The notes beneath the pieces were generated by a model. The model was not told where the DNA came from. It saw only the letters and a list, made by a program, of their open reading frames with translations, and ran no database searches. Shown here piece after piece: positions 20,108 through 29,014 of a stretch of 64,000 nucleotides of DNA. This stretch comes from Methylotenera sp. GTDB lineage: Bacteria; Pseudomonadota; Gammaproteobacteria; Burkholderiales; Methylophilaceae. The position numbers and the translations under genes are program-made. The DNA lies in NCBI RefSeq assembly GCF_029945705.1, contig NZ_JAQSDC010000040.1, forward strand, positions 52,246-116,245. Direction: 5' to 3'. The stretch's first letter is position 1. Each line of letters opens with the position of its first letter.

Positions 20108-20536
20108 CTAATACCCAACACAAAGAACATCGCCTTCATTACATTTCGCTTGAAGAACCTTAATACGCTCTTCGGTCATTTTTGCAGGACATAAAGAGTA
20201 AAGTATTTGAGTCTCGCGCCCAGCATTTGGCAAATGTGCGCCTGTAGCTCTATTACATTCACTATCTCTAAATTTAACCCAATCTCGCTGTGACGCTTTT
20301 AAGTCCACAATCATAGCTTCTGCATACTCTTTTTCGCTAGATTCAGTTGCTTGCTTTTTTAAATCCTGAATAATCCCCTTATAAATCTTATTTAGCTTTG
20401 CATCAGACTTTTCAAACATGTCGCTTGCACATTGCTGCATTGATAATGACATTCCCTTATCCGCTTCAGCTTGGTCACATTTTGCAGCTACATTAAAACT
20501 CAAAAATAACCCACAAACTAAAATAAAAATCCTCAC
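20108..20536 (-). CDS. Secreted LprI-like protein (DUF1311 family)
   Basis: 142-aa protein with an N-terminal signal peptide (hydrophobic residues 2-17, cleavage probably after AA before KCDQ). The mature part has the pattern of DUF1311/LprI domains: paired cysteines, a central KLNKIYKGI helix and a QRDWVKFRDSEC segment (about residues 87-98). Members include lysozyme-inhibitor LprI; a periplasmic role is likely but the substrate is unknown. Start is GTG with AAGGG 7 nt upstream. It follows the repeat region and is not in an evident operon. Confidence 0.8.
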   Translation of the reverse strand: MRIFILVCGLFLSFNVAAKCDQAEADKGMSLSMQQCASDMFEKSDAKLNKIYKGIIQDLKKQATESSEKEYAEAMIVDLKASQRDWVKFRDSECNRATGAHLPNAGRETQILYSLCPAKMTEERIKVLQAKCNEGDVLCVGY

Positions 20537-20669
20537 AATCTACCCTTTGCAATCTTAATTAAGAACTTAACTAGAAAAGACACCAATAACAACTGCAGCA
20601 TGTATGAATCATTACACTACACAACCACTCACAGTAAACAAAAAATTAAACAAGATACGCCTACAGGTA

Positions 20670-21728
20670 TTACATCAACCTCCAGTTAATCTTCTGCCCC
20701 GCCCTCAACGGCACCAACACATCAGCCCCATCAAATGGCAAACTTTCAGGCACTTTCCAACTTTCTTTCACCAAAGCAATCTGCGCTTTATTCCGCGGCA
20801 AACCATAAAAATCTGCGCCATAAAAACTTGCAAAACCTTCCAACTTATCAAAAGCACCTGCCGCCTCAAATGCCTCGGCGTAAAGCTCTATCGCAGTATG
20901 TGCGGTATACATACCTGCACATCCGCAAGCCGCTTCTTTAGTGTGCTTAGCATGCGGTGCGCTATCTGTGCCTAGAAAGAATTTAGGGTTGCCAGAAGTT
21001 GCAGCCTTTACCAAAGCTACACGATGCTCTTCGCGCTTCAATATGGGCAAACAATAGTGATGCGGCTGTATGCCGCCTTTAAACATGTCATTACGGTTCA
21101 TTAATAAGTGATGTGCAGTAATCGTCGCGGCGACATTGTTTGGCGAACTCATCACAAAGTCTGCCGCATCTTTAGTGGTGATATGCTCAAACACTATTCT
21201 TAAAGCTGGATATTTTTTTAATAGCGGAATCATATGGCGCTCAATGAATACGCGCTCTCTATCAAATACATCCACATCAGCATCTGTGACTTCCGCATGC
21301 GTTAACAGCGGCATACCGAGCATTTCCATCGCTTCCAATGCGCTGGCACATTTCTCTAAACTAGTTACGCCTGAATCGCTATTGGTGGTTGCACCTGCTG
21401 GGTAAAGCTTCACACCGTGGATAATGCCACTGGCTTTTGCTTTGACTATTTCCTCCGCCGTGGTGTTGTCAGTTAAATACAAAGTCATCAGTGGCTCAAA
21501 CTCCGCGCCTGCGGGTAGTGCATCTACAATACGCTGACGATAAGCGGCAGCTAATTCAGTAGTGGTCACTGGTAGACGTAGATTAGGCATTACAATGGCG
21601 CGGGCAAATTGTCGAGCCGTGTCTGGCAACACGGCTTTCAAGGCTGCGCCATCACGTAAATGTAAGTGCCAGTCGTCTGGGCGCGTGATTTTAATTGAAG
21701 TCGTGGTAAGGGAGTTTGGAATAGTCAT
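20670..21728 (-). CDS. pyrC: Dihydroorotase (type II)
   Basis: Zinc amidohydrolase (352 aa) closing carbamoyl-aspartate to dihydroorotate in pyrimidine synthesis. The metal motif HLHLRDG (His21, His23) and the carbamylated lysine in GVKLYP (Lys107) are present; DSAPH near residue 255 supplies the late aspartate. Size matches E. coli PyrC. The frame extends six codons further to a TTG, but the ATG at 21728 is preferred on codon grounds; neither has a clear ribosome-binding site. Confidence 0.96.
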   Translation of the reverse strand: MTIPNSLTTTSIKITRPDDWHLHLRDGAALKAVLPDTARQFARAIVMPNLRLPVTTTELAAAYRQRIVDALPAGAEFEPLMTLYLTDNTTAEEIVKAKASGIIHGVKLYPAGATTNSDSGVTSLEKCASALEAMEMLGMPLLTHAEVTDADVDVFDRERVFIERHMIPLLKKYPALRIVFEHITTKDAADFVMSSPNNVAATITAHHLLMNRNDMFKGGIQPHHYCLPILKREEHRVALVKAATSGNPKFFLGTDSAPHAKHTKEAACGCAGMYTAHTAIELYAEAFEAAGAFDKLEGFASFYGADFYGLPRNKAQIALVKESWKVPESLPFDGADVLVPLRAGQKINWRLM

Positions 21729-21755
21729 ATTTAAGTGCTTAATCAATTAATTTAT

Positions 21756-22613
21756 TTAAGTATTTTCTTTTAACTTTAATGCAAATTCGTACAATACATT
21801 TTTCTTTTCATGCGTGATTTCAGTGGCTAATTTTACTGCCTGTTTAAGCGGTAAATCGGCTAGTAGCAACTTTAATATTCTGACCGTTTCTTCTGGAATC
21901 TCTTCGGCTTCTTTTACCGCAGCCGCTTCTACTAACAATACAAATTCGCCACGCTGTTGATTGGTATCGGCCTGCAACCAAGCACTGGCGTTAGCCGCCG
22001 CACAAGTATAAAATGTTTCAAAAGTTTTAGTGAGTTCTCGGGCAAAGGTCAAACGGCGCTCACTGCCAAGTACATTGGCTAGATCTTCCACACATTCAAT
22101 AATGCGGTGTGGCGCTTCGTAGAATACTAAAGTCACGGTTTGTGATTTTAAGCTTTCCAAAACCTTACGGCGCGCCGCACCGCTAGCGGGAAGAAAGCCG
22201 TGAAAGTGAAAGCCATTTTGCGTAATGCCAGAAGCTGATAATGCCGCAATAACTGCACTCACACCTGGAATCGGCACAACTTTAACGCCCGCCTTACGCA
22301 CTAAATCCACCACCACTGCGCCAGGATCGCTAATACCAGGCGTGCCAGCGTCTGTGACTAAGGCAATATTTTCACCTGCTTGAAGTTGCGTCAGTAGCTT
22401 TTCTGCGGATTGATGTTCATTATGCTCATGGACGGCAATCAATTTTTTGCTAATGCCAAAATGTGAGAGCAAGCCTGATGTGTGGCGCGTATCCTCAGCA
22501 GCAATCGCATCTACTGTTTTAAGTGTTTCCAAGCCGCGAATGGTCATGTCGCCCAAATTGCCGATGGGCGTTGCGACCACATATAATGTACCTATTGATG
22601 TAACCGCACTCAT
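21756..22613 (-). CDS. rsmI: 16S rRNA (cytidine1402-2'-O)-methyltransferase RsmI
   Basis: Tetrapyrrole-methylase-fold enzyme (285 aa) that 2'-O-methylates C1402 of 16S rRNA, the same nucleotide N4-methylated by RsmH. Motifs: LYVVATPIGNLGD (residues 9-21), AEDTRHTSGLL (about 39-49), ALVTDAGTPGISDPG (about 79-93). It lies head to head with yraN and 27 bp from pyrC. Confidence 0.97.
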   Translation of the reverse strand: MSAVTSIGTLYVVATPIGNLGDMTIRGLETLKTVDAIAAEDTRHTSGLLSHFGISKKLIAVHEHNEHQSAEKLLTQLQAGENIALVTDAGTPGISDPGAVVVDLVRKAGVKVVPIPGVSAVIAALSASGITQNGFHFHGFLPASGAARRKVLESLKSQTVTLVFYEAPHRIIECVEDLANVLGSERRLTFARELTKTFETFYTCAAANASAWLQADTNQQRGEFVLLVEAAAVKEAEEIPEETVRILKLLLADLPLKQAVKLATEITHEKKNVLYEFALKLKENT

Positions 22614-22694
22614 GCAGACCAGCCATTTAATTTAAAATCGTTCATACTAGAAGTTTACAGCTTTAGCTAATATCTCGTCCATGAAATTAAGTCT

Positions 22695-23048
22695 ATGAAA
22701 TTAAGCAAAAACAACGCCGGACTTGAAGCTGAAAGGTTAGCTGCAACTTTTTTGGCGAATCACGGCCTTAAATTAGTGACGCAAAACTATCATTGCAAAT
22801 ACGGTGAAATTGATTTGATTATGAAAGACGCCAAAACTCTCGTATTTATTGAAGTTAGGCTAAGATCAAACAGCCAGTTTGGCAGCGCTGGCGCCAGTAT
22901 TACTCAACAAAAGCAACAAAAACTCATTCTGACCGCACAACATTATTTACAGCAACATGGCGACTGCCAATGCCGATTCGACGCCATCTTAATGAATAAG
23001 GCCGACGTCAGTCACATAGAGTGGGTTCGTAATGCATTTGACGCATAA
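22695..23048 (+). CDS. yraN: UPF0102 family protein YraN
   Basis: Small endonuclease-like protein (117 aa). It shows the family pattern: N-terminal GLEAERLAATFLANHG, the nuclease-type core GEIDLIMKD followed by VFIEVRLRS (about residues 38-58). No biochemical role is firmly established; the fold is of the Holliday-junction resolvase/restriction-endonuclease type. An upstream ATG at 22681 is in another frame. The rsmI-yraN divergent pair resembles the E. coli yraL-yraM-yraN-diaA-yraP region, but lpoA and diaA are absent. Confidence 0.92.
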   Translation: MKLSKNNAGLEAERLAATFLANHGLKLVTQNYHCKYGEIDLIMKDAKTLVFIEVRLRSNSQFGSAGASITQQKQQKLILTAQHYLQQHGDCQCRFDAILMNKADVSHIEWVRNAFDA

Positions 23049-23193
23049 TAAGCGTATCATTCGCGAAAATGCTGCATTAAACAGCTGATGTAAAAAATAT
23101 TAAAGCTTAAAAATATAAGTTAAAAACTAACCTAGGGGTTAACTAAAGTGGTTATCTAAAGCTGCTATCTAATATCACGTCAAGGAGCAATCT

Positions 23194-23781
23194 ATGAAGT
23201 CAAACATGAACAAACAAACGGTACTAAAACTCATCCTATCAGCAGCACTCATTTCCCAAATCACCGCTTGCGTACCTGTTATCGTTGGTGGAGCTGCAGC
23301 GACTGGCGCAATGGCTGCAGATAGACGCACTTCTGGCTTTTATGTGGAAGATCAAAATATCGAACTTAAAGCCATTAAGAAAATGGAAACCAATTTAGGC
23401 GAAGACGCGCATGTGAATGTGACCAGTTACAACCGCAATGTACTGCTAACAGGCGAAGTACCAGTGGCTGAATCTAAATCTAAAGCTGAAAACTTGGCTA
23501 AAGAAATCACTAACGTACGCTCTATTACTAATGAAATTACTGTTGGGCCAAAATCTACCATAGGCTCACGTAGCAATGACAGCTATATCACCTCAAAAGT
23601 CAAAGCACAATTTGTAACAGAAAATAAATTTCCCGCGAACTATGTAAAAGTAGTCACCGAAAATGGCGTAGTTTACTTATTAGGTATCGTCACAAATAAA
23701 GAAGCCGCAGACGCGGTAGAGATTGCCCGCAATACTGACGGCGTGACTAAAGTGGTTAAAGTATTCGAATACATGCCATAA
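23194..23781 (+). CDS. dolP: Outer-membrane BON-domain lipoprotein (DolP/YraP-like)
   Basis: 195-aa lipoprotein: signal peptide with lipobox ITAC (Cys at about residue 26), then two BON domains (about 50-115 and 125-195), each with the pattern VxVTSYNRNVLLTGEV / VKVVTENGVVYLLGIV. DolP helps keep outer-membrane integrity and BAM function. AAGGAG is 7 nt before the ATG. Position after yraN matches the E. coli order. Confidence 0.9.
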   Translation: MKSNMNKQTVLKLILSAALISQITACVPVIVGGAAATGAMAADRRTSGFYVEDQNIELKAIKKMETNLGEDAHVNVTSYNRNVLLTGEVPVAESKSKAENLAKEITNVRSITNEITVGPKSTIGSRSNDSYITSKVKAQFVTENKFPANYVKVVTENGVVYLLGIVTNKEAADAVEIARNTDGVTKVVKVFEYMP

Positions 23782-23843
23782 AAAGAAGCCTCTGCGTGCC
23801 TTGAGCATATCACTCGCTTAAGGCCGCCCTTCTATGCTGAAAA

Positions 23844-23852
23844 TGCTATAAT
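23844..23852 (+). promoter_or_regulatory. Extended -10 promoter
   Basis: TGCTATAAT, a perfect TATAAT with the TGn extension, about 60 bp before the DUF3579 gene. No -35 box is evident. Just upstream, 23799-23825 can form a hairpin (GCCTTGAGC/GCTTAAGGC) that may end the dolP transcript. Confidence 0.55.
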
Positions 23853-23912
23853 ACGCGGCATAAATAACACAGAACAGCTCTGAAATAAGCTAAAAGAATT
23901 GGTAAATCAAAA

Positions 23913-24230
23913 ATGACAACACAACCCACAATGACACAAGTAAGCGGCGAAATTATCATCGAAGGTAACACGCGCGCAGGAAAACCTTTTCGCCCTAGCG
24001 ATTGGGTGGATCGTATGTGCAGCACCTATGCTACGTTTGGCGAAGACCGCAAACTAAAATACTCACCGTACTTAAAACCAAAAGTGGTAAACGGTGTACG
24101 TTGCCTAGCGGTGGATTTGAAGTTAAAAACCGTGAACCCTGCAGGCTATGCGCAACTAATGCACTTTGCTGATGAAAATCAGCTTAACGTGTTAGACGCT
24201 GAAGGCAACAGCATCGCAGTGCCGCACTAG
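23913..24230 (+). CDS. DUF3579 family protein
   Basis: 105-aa cytoplasmic protein of a small family found mainly in betaproteobacteria. Recognisable are IIEGNTRAGKPFRPSDWVDR (residues 14-33) with the FRPSDW core, and the later YLKPKVVNGVRCLAVD. There is no signal peptide or membrane segment. Function is not established. It has its own promoter and is convergent with the TlpA-like gene, 21 bp apart. Confidence 0.8.
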   Translation: MTTQPTMTQVSGEIIIEGNTRAGKPFRPSDWVDRMCSTYATFGEDRKLKYSPYLKPKVVNGVRCLAVDLKLKTVNPAGYAQLMHFADENQLNVLDAEGNSIAVPH

Positions 24231-24251
24231 CGCTTAACAGGCAATTGCAGT

Positions 24252-24731
24252 TCACTTGCCAACGCCAATTATTTTTTCAATATATTGCTTAGTAATTAAG
24301 CCACGTTTAATTTTAACCAACTCACCTTGTGGGTTATAAATAAACGTGGTGGGCAATACATCAGCCGTTCCAATTTGAGCAGCAACTTCATCATCACCTA
24401 GAACTATCGGATACGACATCAACATATCATCCACGTAATCCGCCACCTCTTTAGTGCTTTTGTAATCAAAAACAACACCTAGTATCATCAAATCTTTTTT
24501 TCTGCGGTGATCGTAAAGATTGACTAAATCTGGCACCTCTTCTAAACATGGCGGACACCAAGTCGCCCAGTAATTCACCAGCACCCATTTACCTTTGTAA
24601 GCTGTCAACTTATGGGTAACACCAGTGGTATCCTTTAGTAAAAAAGTAGCTGGTGCTTTTTCCGCAGCAACTACCAATGAATTAGTCGTGATCAACAACA
24701 AAAATGTAAGACTTAGTAAAAGTTGGCGCAT
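24252..24731 (-). CDS. TlpA-like periplasmic thiol-disulfide protein
   Basis: 159-aa thioredoxin-fold protein of the TlpA/ResA class. A signal peptide occupies about residues 1-23; the active site is WCPPC (Cys59, Cys62), the CPPC variant usual for periplasmic reductases. The cis-proline is in VLPTTF (about residues 130-135). Possible roles are cytochrome c maturation or protein thiol reduction; no partner gene is adjacent, so the target is inference. It ends 21 bp from the convergent DUF3579 gene. Confidence 0.88.
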   Translation of the reverse strand: MRQLLLSLTFLLLITTNSLVVAAEKAPATFLLKDTTGVTHKLTAYKGKWVLVNYWATWCPPCLEEVPDLVNLYDHRRKKDLMILGVVFDYKSTKEVADYVDDMLMSYPIVLGDDEVAAQIGTADVLPTTFIYNPQGELVKIKRGLITKQYIEKIIGVGK

Positions 24732-24898
24732 TGAGTCATTTTCTAAAAAACTTAAGCTAAAAAGCTAGCGTTGAAATCAAATAAACCACCCATTCAGTCG
24801 CTAATTTAGCGTTACCCAGATGCGTGTCATTTTGCTAGTGTAAATGTAAACATTATCATACAATCATAAAACTGCCTCAGGCCTATAAAAAGTAAAAA

Positions 24899-26473
24899 AT
24901 GGCGTTAAACCTTCATATTCCTGCACTTAAAGATAATCCAATTATCATTGCTGAGACTCGGCCACAGAAAATCAGCCAGTCGCTGCTAGATCATATTGCC
25001 AAAAATCCGCTAGACATTGCCTCGCACTTGCATAGTGAATTAGAAATCTTAAACCGCCAAAAAATCTCTCCGACCAACAGAGTGCAAGCCTTAGATGCCT
25101 TCCGCACATTGTTAATCAATACCGTGCTAGCACTTTCTGAGGACTACACCAATGCGGCATTACCTCTGCACGACAAAGCCAAATTAGCAGCAGCGGCGGC
25201 AGAGTCATTATGGTTAGAGTTAGGTTACGGATACAAACTGGTGCTTGTCGATTTGCAAAATCAGCTGATTAAACTGGGCACCGATAAAAGTTCGGCAAAC
25301 GCCATACAACGCGCCATGCACGCAGTTGCAGAGCACGCGCTGACTTACTATCAAACCTACTCCACTCCGCCAGAGCATATTTGGAGCGATTTACATCAAC
25401 TCTATTTTTGCGCTGTTAAACTTGGCGTACAAAACGTTAAAGTAGATGAAGAAAAAACTGTCGTTGGATCAACCGCCACAATAGCTAATAACATAGAAAA
25501 TACCTACAAACACGCATTATTGATGTCACTTGCTGACCCTCAGCACTTAACACAAAAGAATATGCGTTTAGCGGCAGAATATTTAGCATTTCATGTTGAA
25601 AACGCAAAAATATCCATCGTTGCACCTTTAGAAATCACAACCAGTTGCTTTATTGTCAACCTATCTTCAAATAAGCCTCCAGTTCCATACAGCAAACAGA
25701 AAATCGCGCCGAACCCTGATAGCGATATTTTGCTACAGACCTTAGATTTAGTAATTGGCATACATCAAGATTTAAATTCTTTGCAAAATAATCAACTGCC
25801 TAAAGATGGCGGCGTTCCTGCAAATGCAAATCGTGATGAATATATCGACCTGTTAACATACCTTATCAAACACTGGGGTGTAACGCAGAAGCGTATTTTT
25901 AATCGAACCAAGTCAGATGGTGAAATTGAGATTGTGACTGGCATTCCCACCATACATTATTTCTCTAGCGCAAATTCAGATCACAAAGTGAACGCTAACA
26001 TTAGCAATTTCCAGAATAGCGAAAATACACCAGCACCTTCACTCTGGCATATTATTAACATTAGCGCGATTGGCATGTCAGTTAGACGCCATGCTACAGC
26101 TGAAAAAAATATACGCATTGGTGGGCTATTAGGTTTTAAAACAAAAAATGAACAACACTGGTCTATAGGATTGGTACGTTGGGCAGCTTGCGGCAGCAGA
26201 GATAGACTAGATATTGGCGTGCAACTGATTGCGCCACGAGCGCAAAGCGCAATCGCTCAAGTCGATAAAACTGGCCGTGAAGAAATGGTGTTATTACTGC
26301 CTGAACTCGTTGCAGTAAAACAACTTGCGACAATTATTGCGCGAGTTGGCACATATCAACCTGCGCGCCAATTATCCATCACTTACAACAACAGCACACA
26401 TGTGATTATGCTCACTAAAATCGTGGAGCGCTCACATCATTTTGAACGTATACAATATAGTGTCATTAATTAG
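24899..26473 (+). CDS. Large uncharacterised protein with a C-terminal PilZ-like region
   Basis: 524 aa, soluble, no signal peptide. Residues 1-300 are mostly helical. The C-terminal part (about residues 378-445) has a pattern reminiscent of PilZ domains: INISAIGMSVRR, then IRIGGLLGFK, SIGLVRWAA and LDIGVQLIAP. The usual c-di-GMP RxxxR and (D/N)xSxxG motifs are altered (NISAIG rather than NxSxxG), so ligand binding is uncertain. Start ATG has no good ribosome-binding site. Similar long PilZ-like proteins occur in betaproteobacteria; function is unknown. It is monocistronic, divergent from the TlpA-like gene. Confidence 0.75.
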   Translation: MALNLHIPALKDNPIIIAETRPQKISQSLLDHIAKNPLDIASHLHSELEILNRQKISPTNRVQALDAFRTLLINTVLALSEDYTNAALPLHDKAKLAAAAAESLWLELGYGYKLVLVDLQNQLIKLGTDKSSANAIQRAMHAVAEHALTYYQTYSTPPEHIWSDLHQLYFCAVKLGVQNVKVDEEKTVVGSTATIANNIENTYKHALLMSLADPQHLTQKNMRLAAEYLAFHVENAKISIVAPLEITTSCFIVNLSSNKPPVPYSKQKIAPNPDSDILLQTLDLVIGIHQDLNSLQNNQLPKDGGVPANANRDEYIDLLTYLIKHWGVTQKRIFNRTKSDGEIEIVTGIPTIHYFSSANSDHKVNANISNFQNSENTPAPSLWHIINISAIGMSVRRHATAEKNIRIGGLLGFKTKNEQHWSIGLVRWAACGSRDRLDIGVQLIAPRAQSAIAQVDKTGREEMVLLLPELVAVKQLATIIARVGTYQPARQLSITYNNSTHVIMLTKIVERSHHFERIQYSVIN

Positions 26474-26636
26474 TAAAACTATCTTCAATCAAAGTGGTCA
26501 TTACCTGAACACCAGTTAACATTACAGAAACTTACTTTAAACGAGATGTTTCGCATTTTGCACTTCACTAAAAGTGTTTTTTTCGTTACGATACGTAATT
26601 AATTTTTTAAAAGCATTAACCAATTAGAGGTTTTCC

Positions 26637-26963
26637 ATGAGCGAGCATATCACACACCTTAACGACGCAAGTTTTGAACAAGACGTTTTACAGTCTCAAC
26701 TTCCTGTTTTAGTAGACTACTGGGCAGAATGGTGTGGTCCTTGCAAAATGATTGCGCCAATATTAGATGAAATTTCTAAAGAATACGCTGGTCGCCTTAA
26801 AGTGGGCAAACTTAATATTGATGACAATCAATTAACACCACCAAAATACGGTATTCGCGGCATTCCAACATTAATGTTATTTAAAAATGGTAATGTAGAA
26901 GCTACAAAAGTAGGCGCATTATCAAAGTCCCAATTAACTGCATTTATTGACAGCAACATCTAA
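26637..26963 (+). CDS. trxA: Thioredoxin 1
   Basis: 108-aa cytoplasmic thioredoxin, electron donor to ribonucleotide reductase, PAPS reductase and other targets. Active site WCGPCK (Cys33, Cys36), cis-proline in GIPTLMLF (about residue 76). AGAGG lies about 8 nt before the ATG. The trxA-rho order is shared with E. coli. A weak hairpin plus T run at 26561-26583 precedes it. Confidence 0.98.
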   Translation: MSEHITHLNDASFEQDVLQSQLPVLVDYWAEWCGPCKMIAPILDEISKEYAGRLKVGKLNIDDNQLTPPKYGIRGIPTLMLFKNGNVEATKVGALSKSQLTAFIDSNI

Positions 26964-26990
26964 ACCATTTACGCTGTACCTGTCATCACA

Positions 26991-27031
26991 AATGCTTGAT
27001 TTCTAAACTCATTACAAATCAAGCATTTTTT
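26991..27031 (+). terminator. Intrinsic terminator after trxA
   Basis: A 12-bp perfect stem (AATGCTTGATTT/AAATCAAGCATT) with a 13-nt loop, followed by a run of T. It separates trxA from rho, so the two are probably separately transcribed despite being adjacent. Confidence 0.8.
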
Positions 27032-27101
27032 GAACTATCCTTTAATTTAAATCTGTAGTTCTCAATCCTGCCCCACACAATTCTTGTTTTAGTGAGCCTC
27101 C

Positions 27102-28361
27102 ATGCACTTATCCGACCTTAAGCACTTACCCGTTACAGAGCTAGTAGAAATGGCTATCGCCGATGAAATTGATAATGCTAGCCGAATGCGCAAGCAAGAT
27201 TTGATTTTCGCCATTTTGAAACATAAAGCAAAAAAAGGTGAAAGTATTTTTGGCGATGGTACGCTTGAAGTCCTACAAGATGGTTTCGGTTTTTTGCGCT
27301 CACCTGACACGTCATACTTGGCTGGCCCTGACGACATTTATGTATCACCTTCACAAATTCGCAGATTTAATCTGCATACTGGTGACAGCATACAAGGTGA
27401 AATTCGCATCCCTAAAGATGGTGAACGCTACTTCGCACTTGTTAAAGTGGATGTAGTGAATGGTGAAGCACCTGAGAACACAAAGCATAAAATTCTATTT
27501 GAAAACTTAACGCCGCTATTTCCAACAATTCCGCTCACATTAGAGCGTGATATTAAAGGTGTTGAGAATATCACTAGCCGTGTCATCGATATGATTGCAC
27601 CTATTGGTCGCGGTCAGCGCGGTTTGCTAGTTGCTAGTCCTAAAAGTGGTAAAACTGTCATGATGCAAAATATCGCGCATGCCATTACCGCCAATCACCC
27701 AGATGTAATTTTAATTGTACTGTTAATTGACGAGCGTCCTGAAGAAGTGACAGAAATGACACGTTCAGTACGTGGTGAAGTCGTTGCTTCAACTTTTGAT
27801 GAGCCCGCAACACGTCACGTGCAAGTCGCTGAAATGGTGCTTGAAAAAGCTAAGCGTTTAGTTGAGCATAAAAAAGATGTTGTGATTTTATTAGACTCCA
27901 TCACTCGTTTAGCCCGCGCTTACAACACAGTAATTCCATCCTCAGGCAAGGTACTCACTGGTGGTGTAGATGCCAATGCACTGCAACGCCCAAAACGCTT
28001 TTTTGGTGCTGCGCGTAATGTTGAAGAAGGTGGCTCATTAACCATTATCGCCACAGCCCTTGTTGATACAGGTTCTCGTATGGATGATGTTATCTATGAA
28101 GAGTTTAAGGGTACGGGTAATATGGAAATCCATCTTGACCGCAAGATGGCTGAAAAACGCCAATACCCTGCAATCAACGTTAATAAATCTGGTACGCGTC
28201 GTGAAGAGCTTCTTATCGAAAAAGATGTTCTACAGAAAATTTGGGTACTTCGTAAACTCCTCTACCCTATGGATGACCTAGAGGCAATGGAGTTCTTGCT
28301 AGACAAAATCAAAGCCACGAAAAACAATGCTGACTTTTTTGACAGCATGCGCCGCGGCTAA
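27102..28361 (+). CDS. rho: Transcription termination factor Rho
   Basis: Hexameric RNA helicase (419 aa). N-terminal RNA-binding domain with GFGFLRS (about residues 61-67), Walker A SPKSGKT (179-185), Walker [17 protein letters not shown] (about 261-276), and the secondary RNA-binding Q/R-loop region. Length matches E. coli Rho with no insertions. The short leader (about 70 nt) is preceded by the trxA terminator. Confidence 0.99.
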   Translation: MHLSDLKHLPVTELVEMAIADEIDNASRMRKQDLIFAILKHKAKKGESIFGDGTLEVLQDGFGFLRSPDTSYLAGPDDIYVSPSQIRRFNLHTGDSIQGEIRIPKDGERYFALVKVDVVNGEAPENTKHKILFENLTPLFPTIPLTLERDIKGVENITSRVIDMIAPIGRGQRGLLVASPKSGKTVMMQNIAHAITANHPDVILIVLLIDERPEEVTEMTRSVRGEVVASTFDEPATRHVQVAEMVLEKAKRLVEHKKDVVILLDSITRLARAYNTVIPSSGKVLTGGVDANALQRPKRFFGAARNVEEGGSLTIIATALVDTGSRMDDVIYEEFKGTGNMEIHLDRKMAEKRQYPAINVNKSGTRREELLIEKDVLQKIWVLRKLLYPMDDLEAMEFLLDKIKATKNNADFFDSMRRG

Positions 28362-28364
28362 AAG

Positions 28365-28389
28365 AGCTTTAGTCGTTAATACTAAAGCT
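28365..28389 (+). terminator. Hairpin after rho, no strong T tract
   Basis: AGCTTTAGT, 7-nt loop, ACTAAAGCT immediately after the rho stop. A 9-bp perfect stem but no T run follows, so it may be a transcript-end protecting structure rather than an intrinsic terminator. Confidence 0.35.
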
Positions 28390-28423
28390 TACTAAGATTT
28401 ATTGGCTTAATTAACGCATAACC

Positions 28424-28452
28424 TTGCGCACGAGCCAGAATGCAAATATAAT
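28424..28452 (+). promoter_or_regulatory. Promoter of rpmE2
   Basis: TTGCGC, 17-bp spacer, perfect TATAAT. It would give a leader of about 95 nt before the L31 gene. L31 genes are often autoregulated through such leaders; no specific structure is identified. Confidence 0.75.
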
Positions 28453-28552
28453 GCGCGGTTACAGCAAAACTGTATTTTTACAGCAACTTGCACTTACTAA
28501 CGAATTACTAAATAGTGCCGTATCTTTCGGCAACACATATTGAGGCTATATT

Positions 28553-28795
28553 ATGAAAGATGGAATCCATCCAGAATACCGCGACGTTGTTTTTCAAGAC
28601 ATCGGTGCAGACTTTAGTTTTATGACACGTTCTACTATCGTAGCGCGCGACACAATCAAATGGACAGATGGTAAAGAATATCCATTGGTTAAAATCGAAG
28701 TATCATCAAAATCACACCCGTTCTACACAGGTAAACAAATGATTTTAGATACAGCTGGTCGTGTTGATAAATTCCGTAAAAAATACGGTATGTAA
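28553..28795 (+). CDS. rpmE2: Ribosomal protein L31, type B (zinc-independent)
   Basis: 80-aa L31 paralogue. It lacks the four zinc-binding cysteines of type A L31 (no Cys at all), and has the longer loop [10 protein letters not shown] typical of type B (C-minus) proteins. [10 protein letters not shown] (about residues 54-63) is the family signature. In many bacteria type B replaces the zinc form under zinc limitation; here its strong promoter suggests constitutive use. Followed by a good terminator. Confidence 0.97.
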   Translation: MKDGIHPEYRDVVFQDIGADFSFMTRSTIVARDTIKWTDGKEYPLVKIEVSSKSHPFYTGKQMILDTAGRVDKFRKKYGM

Positions 28796-28824
28796 TCAAT
28801 TTTGCAATCTATATTGCAAATATC

Positions 28825-28848
28825 AAGGCAGCTCAGGCTGCCTTTTTT
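28825..28848 (+). terminator. Intrinsic terminator after rpmE2
   Basis: AGGCAGC, TCAG loop, GCTGCCT then six T. A 7-bp GC-rich stem and T run 30 nt after the stop codon. Confidence 0.88.
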
Positions 28849-29014
28849 ATTTTCGCAGCTCAAAGCACGATATTGATAACGTGCCTTCATTTAATTCAAC
28901 AGAATTTCTTGCTGTACGCCGCAATCGGTTAAAATATACACTTAAAACTAATAAAAGCAAATTTAGCGACTCAACATTATGCGCTTTCAACTGGATCACG
29001 ACTGGCAAGGTAAT

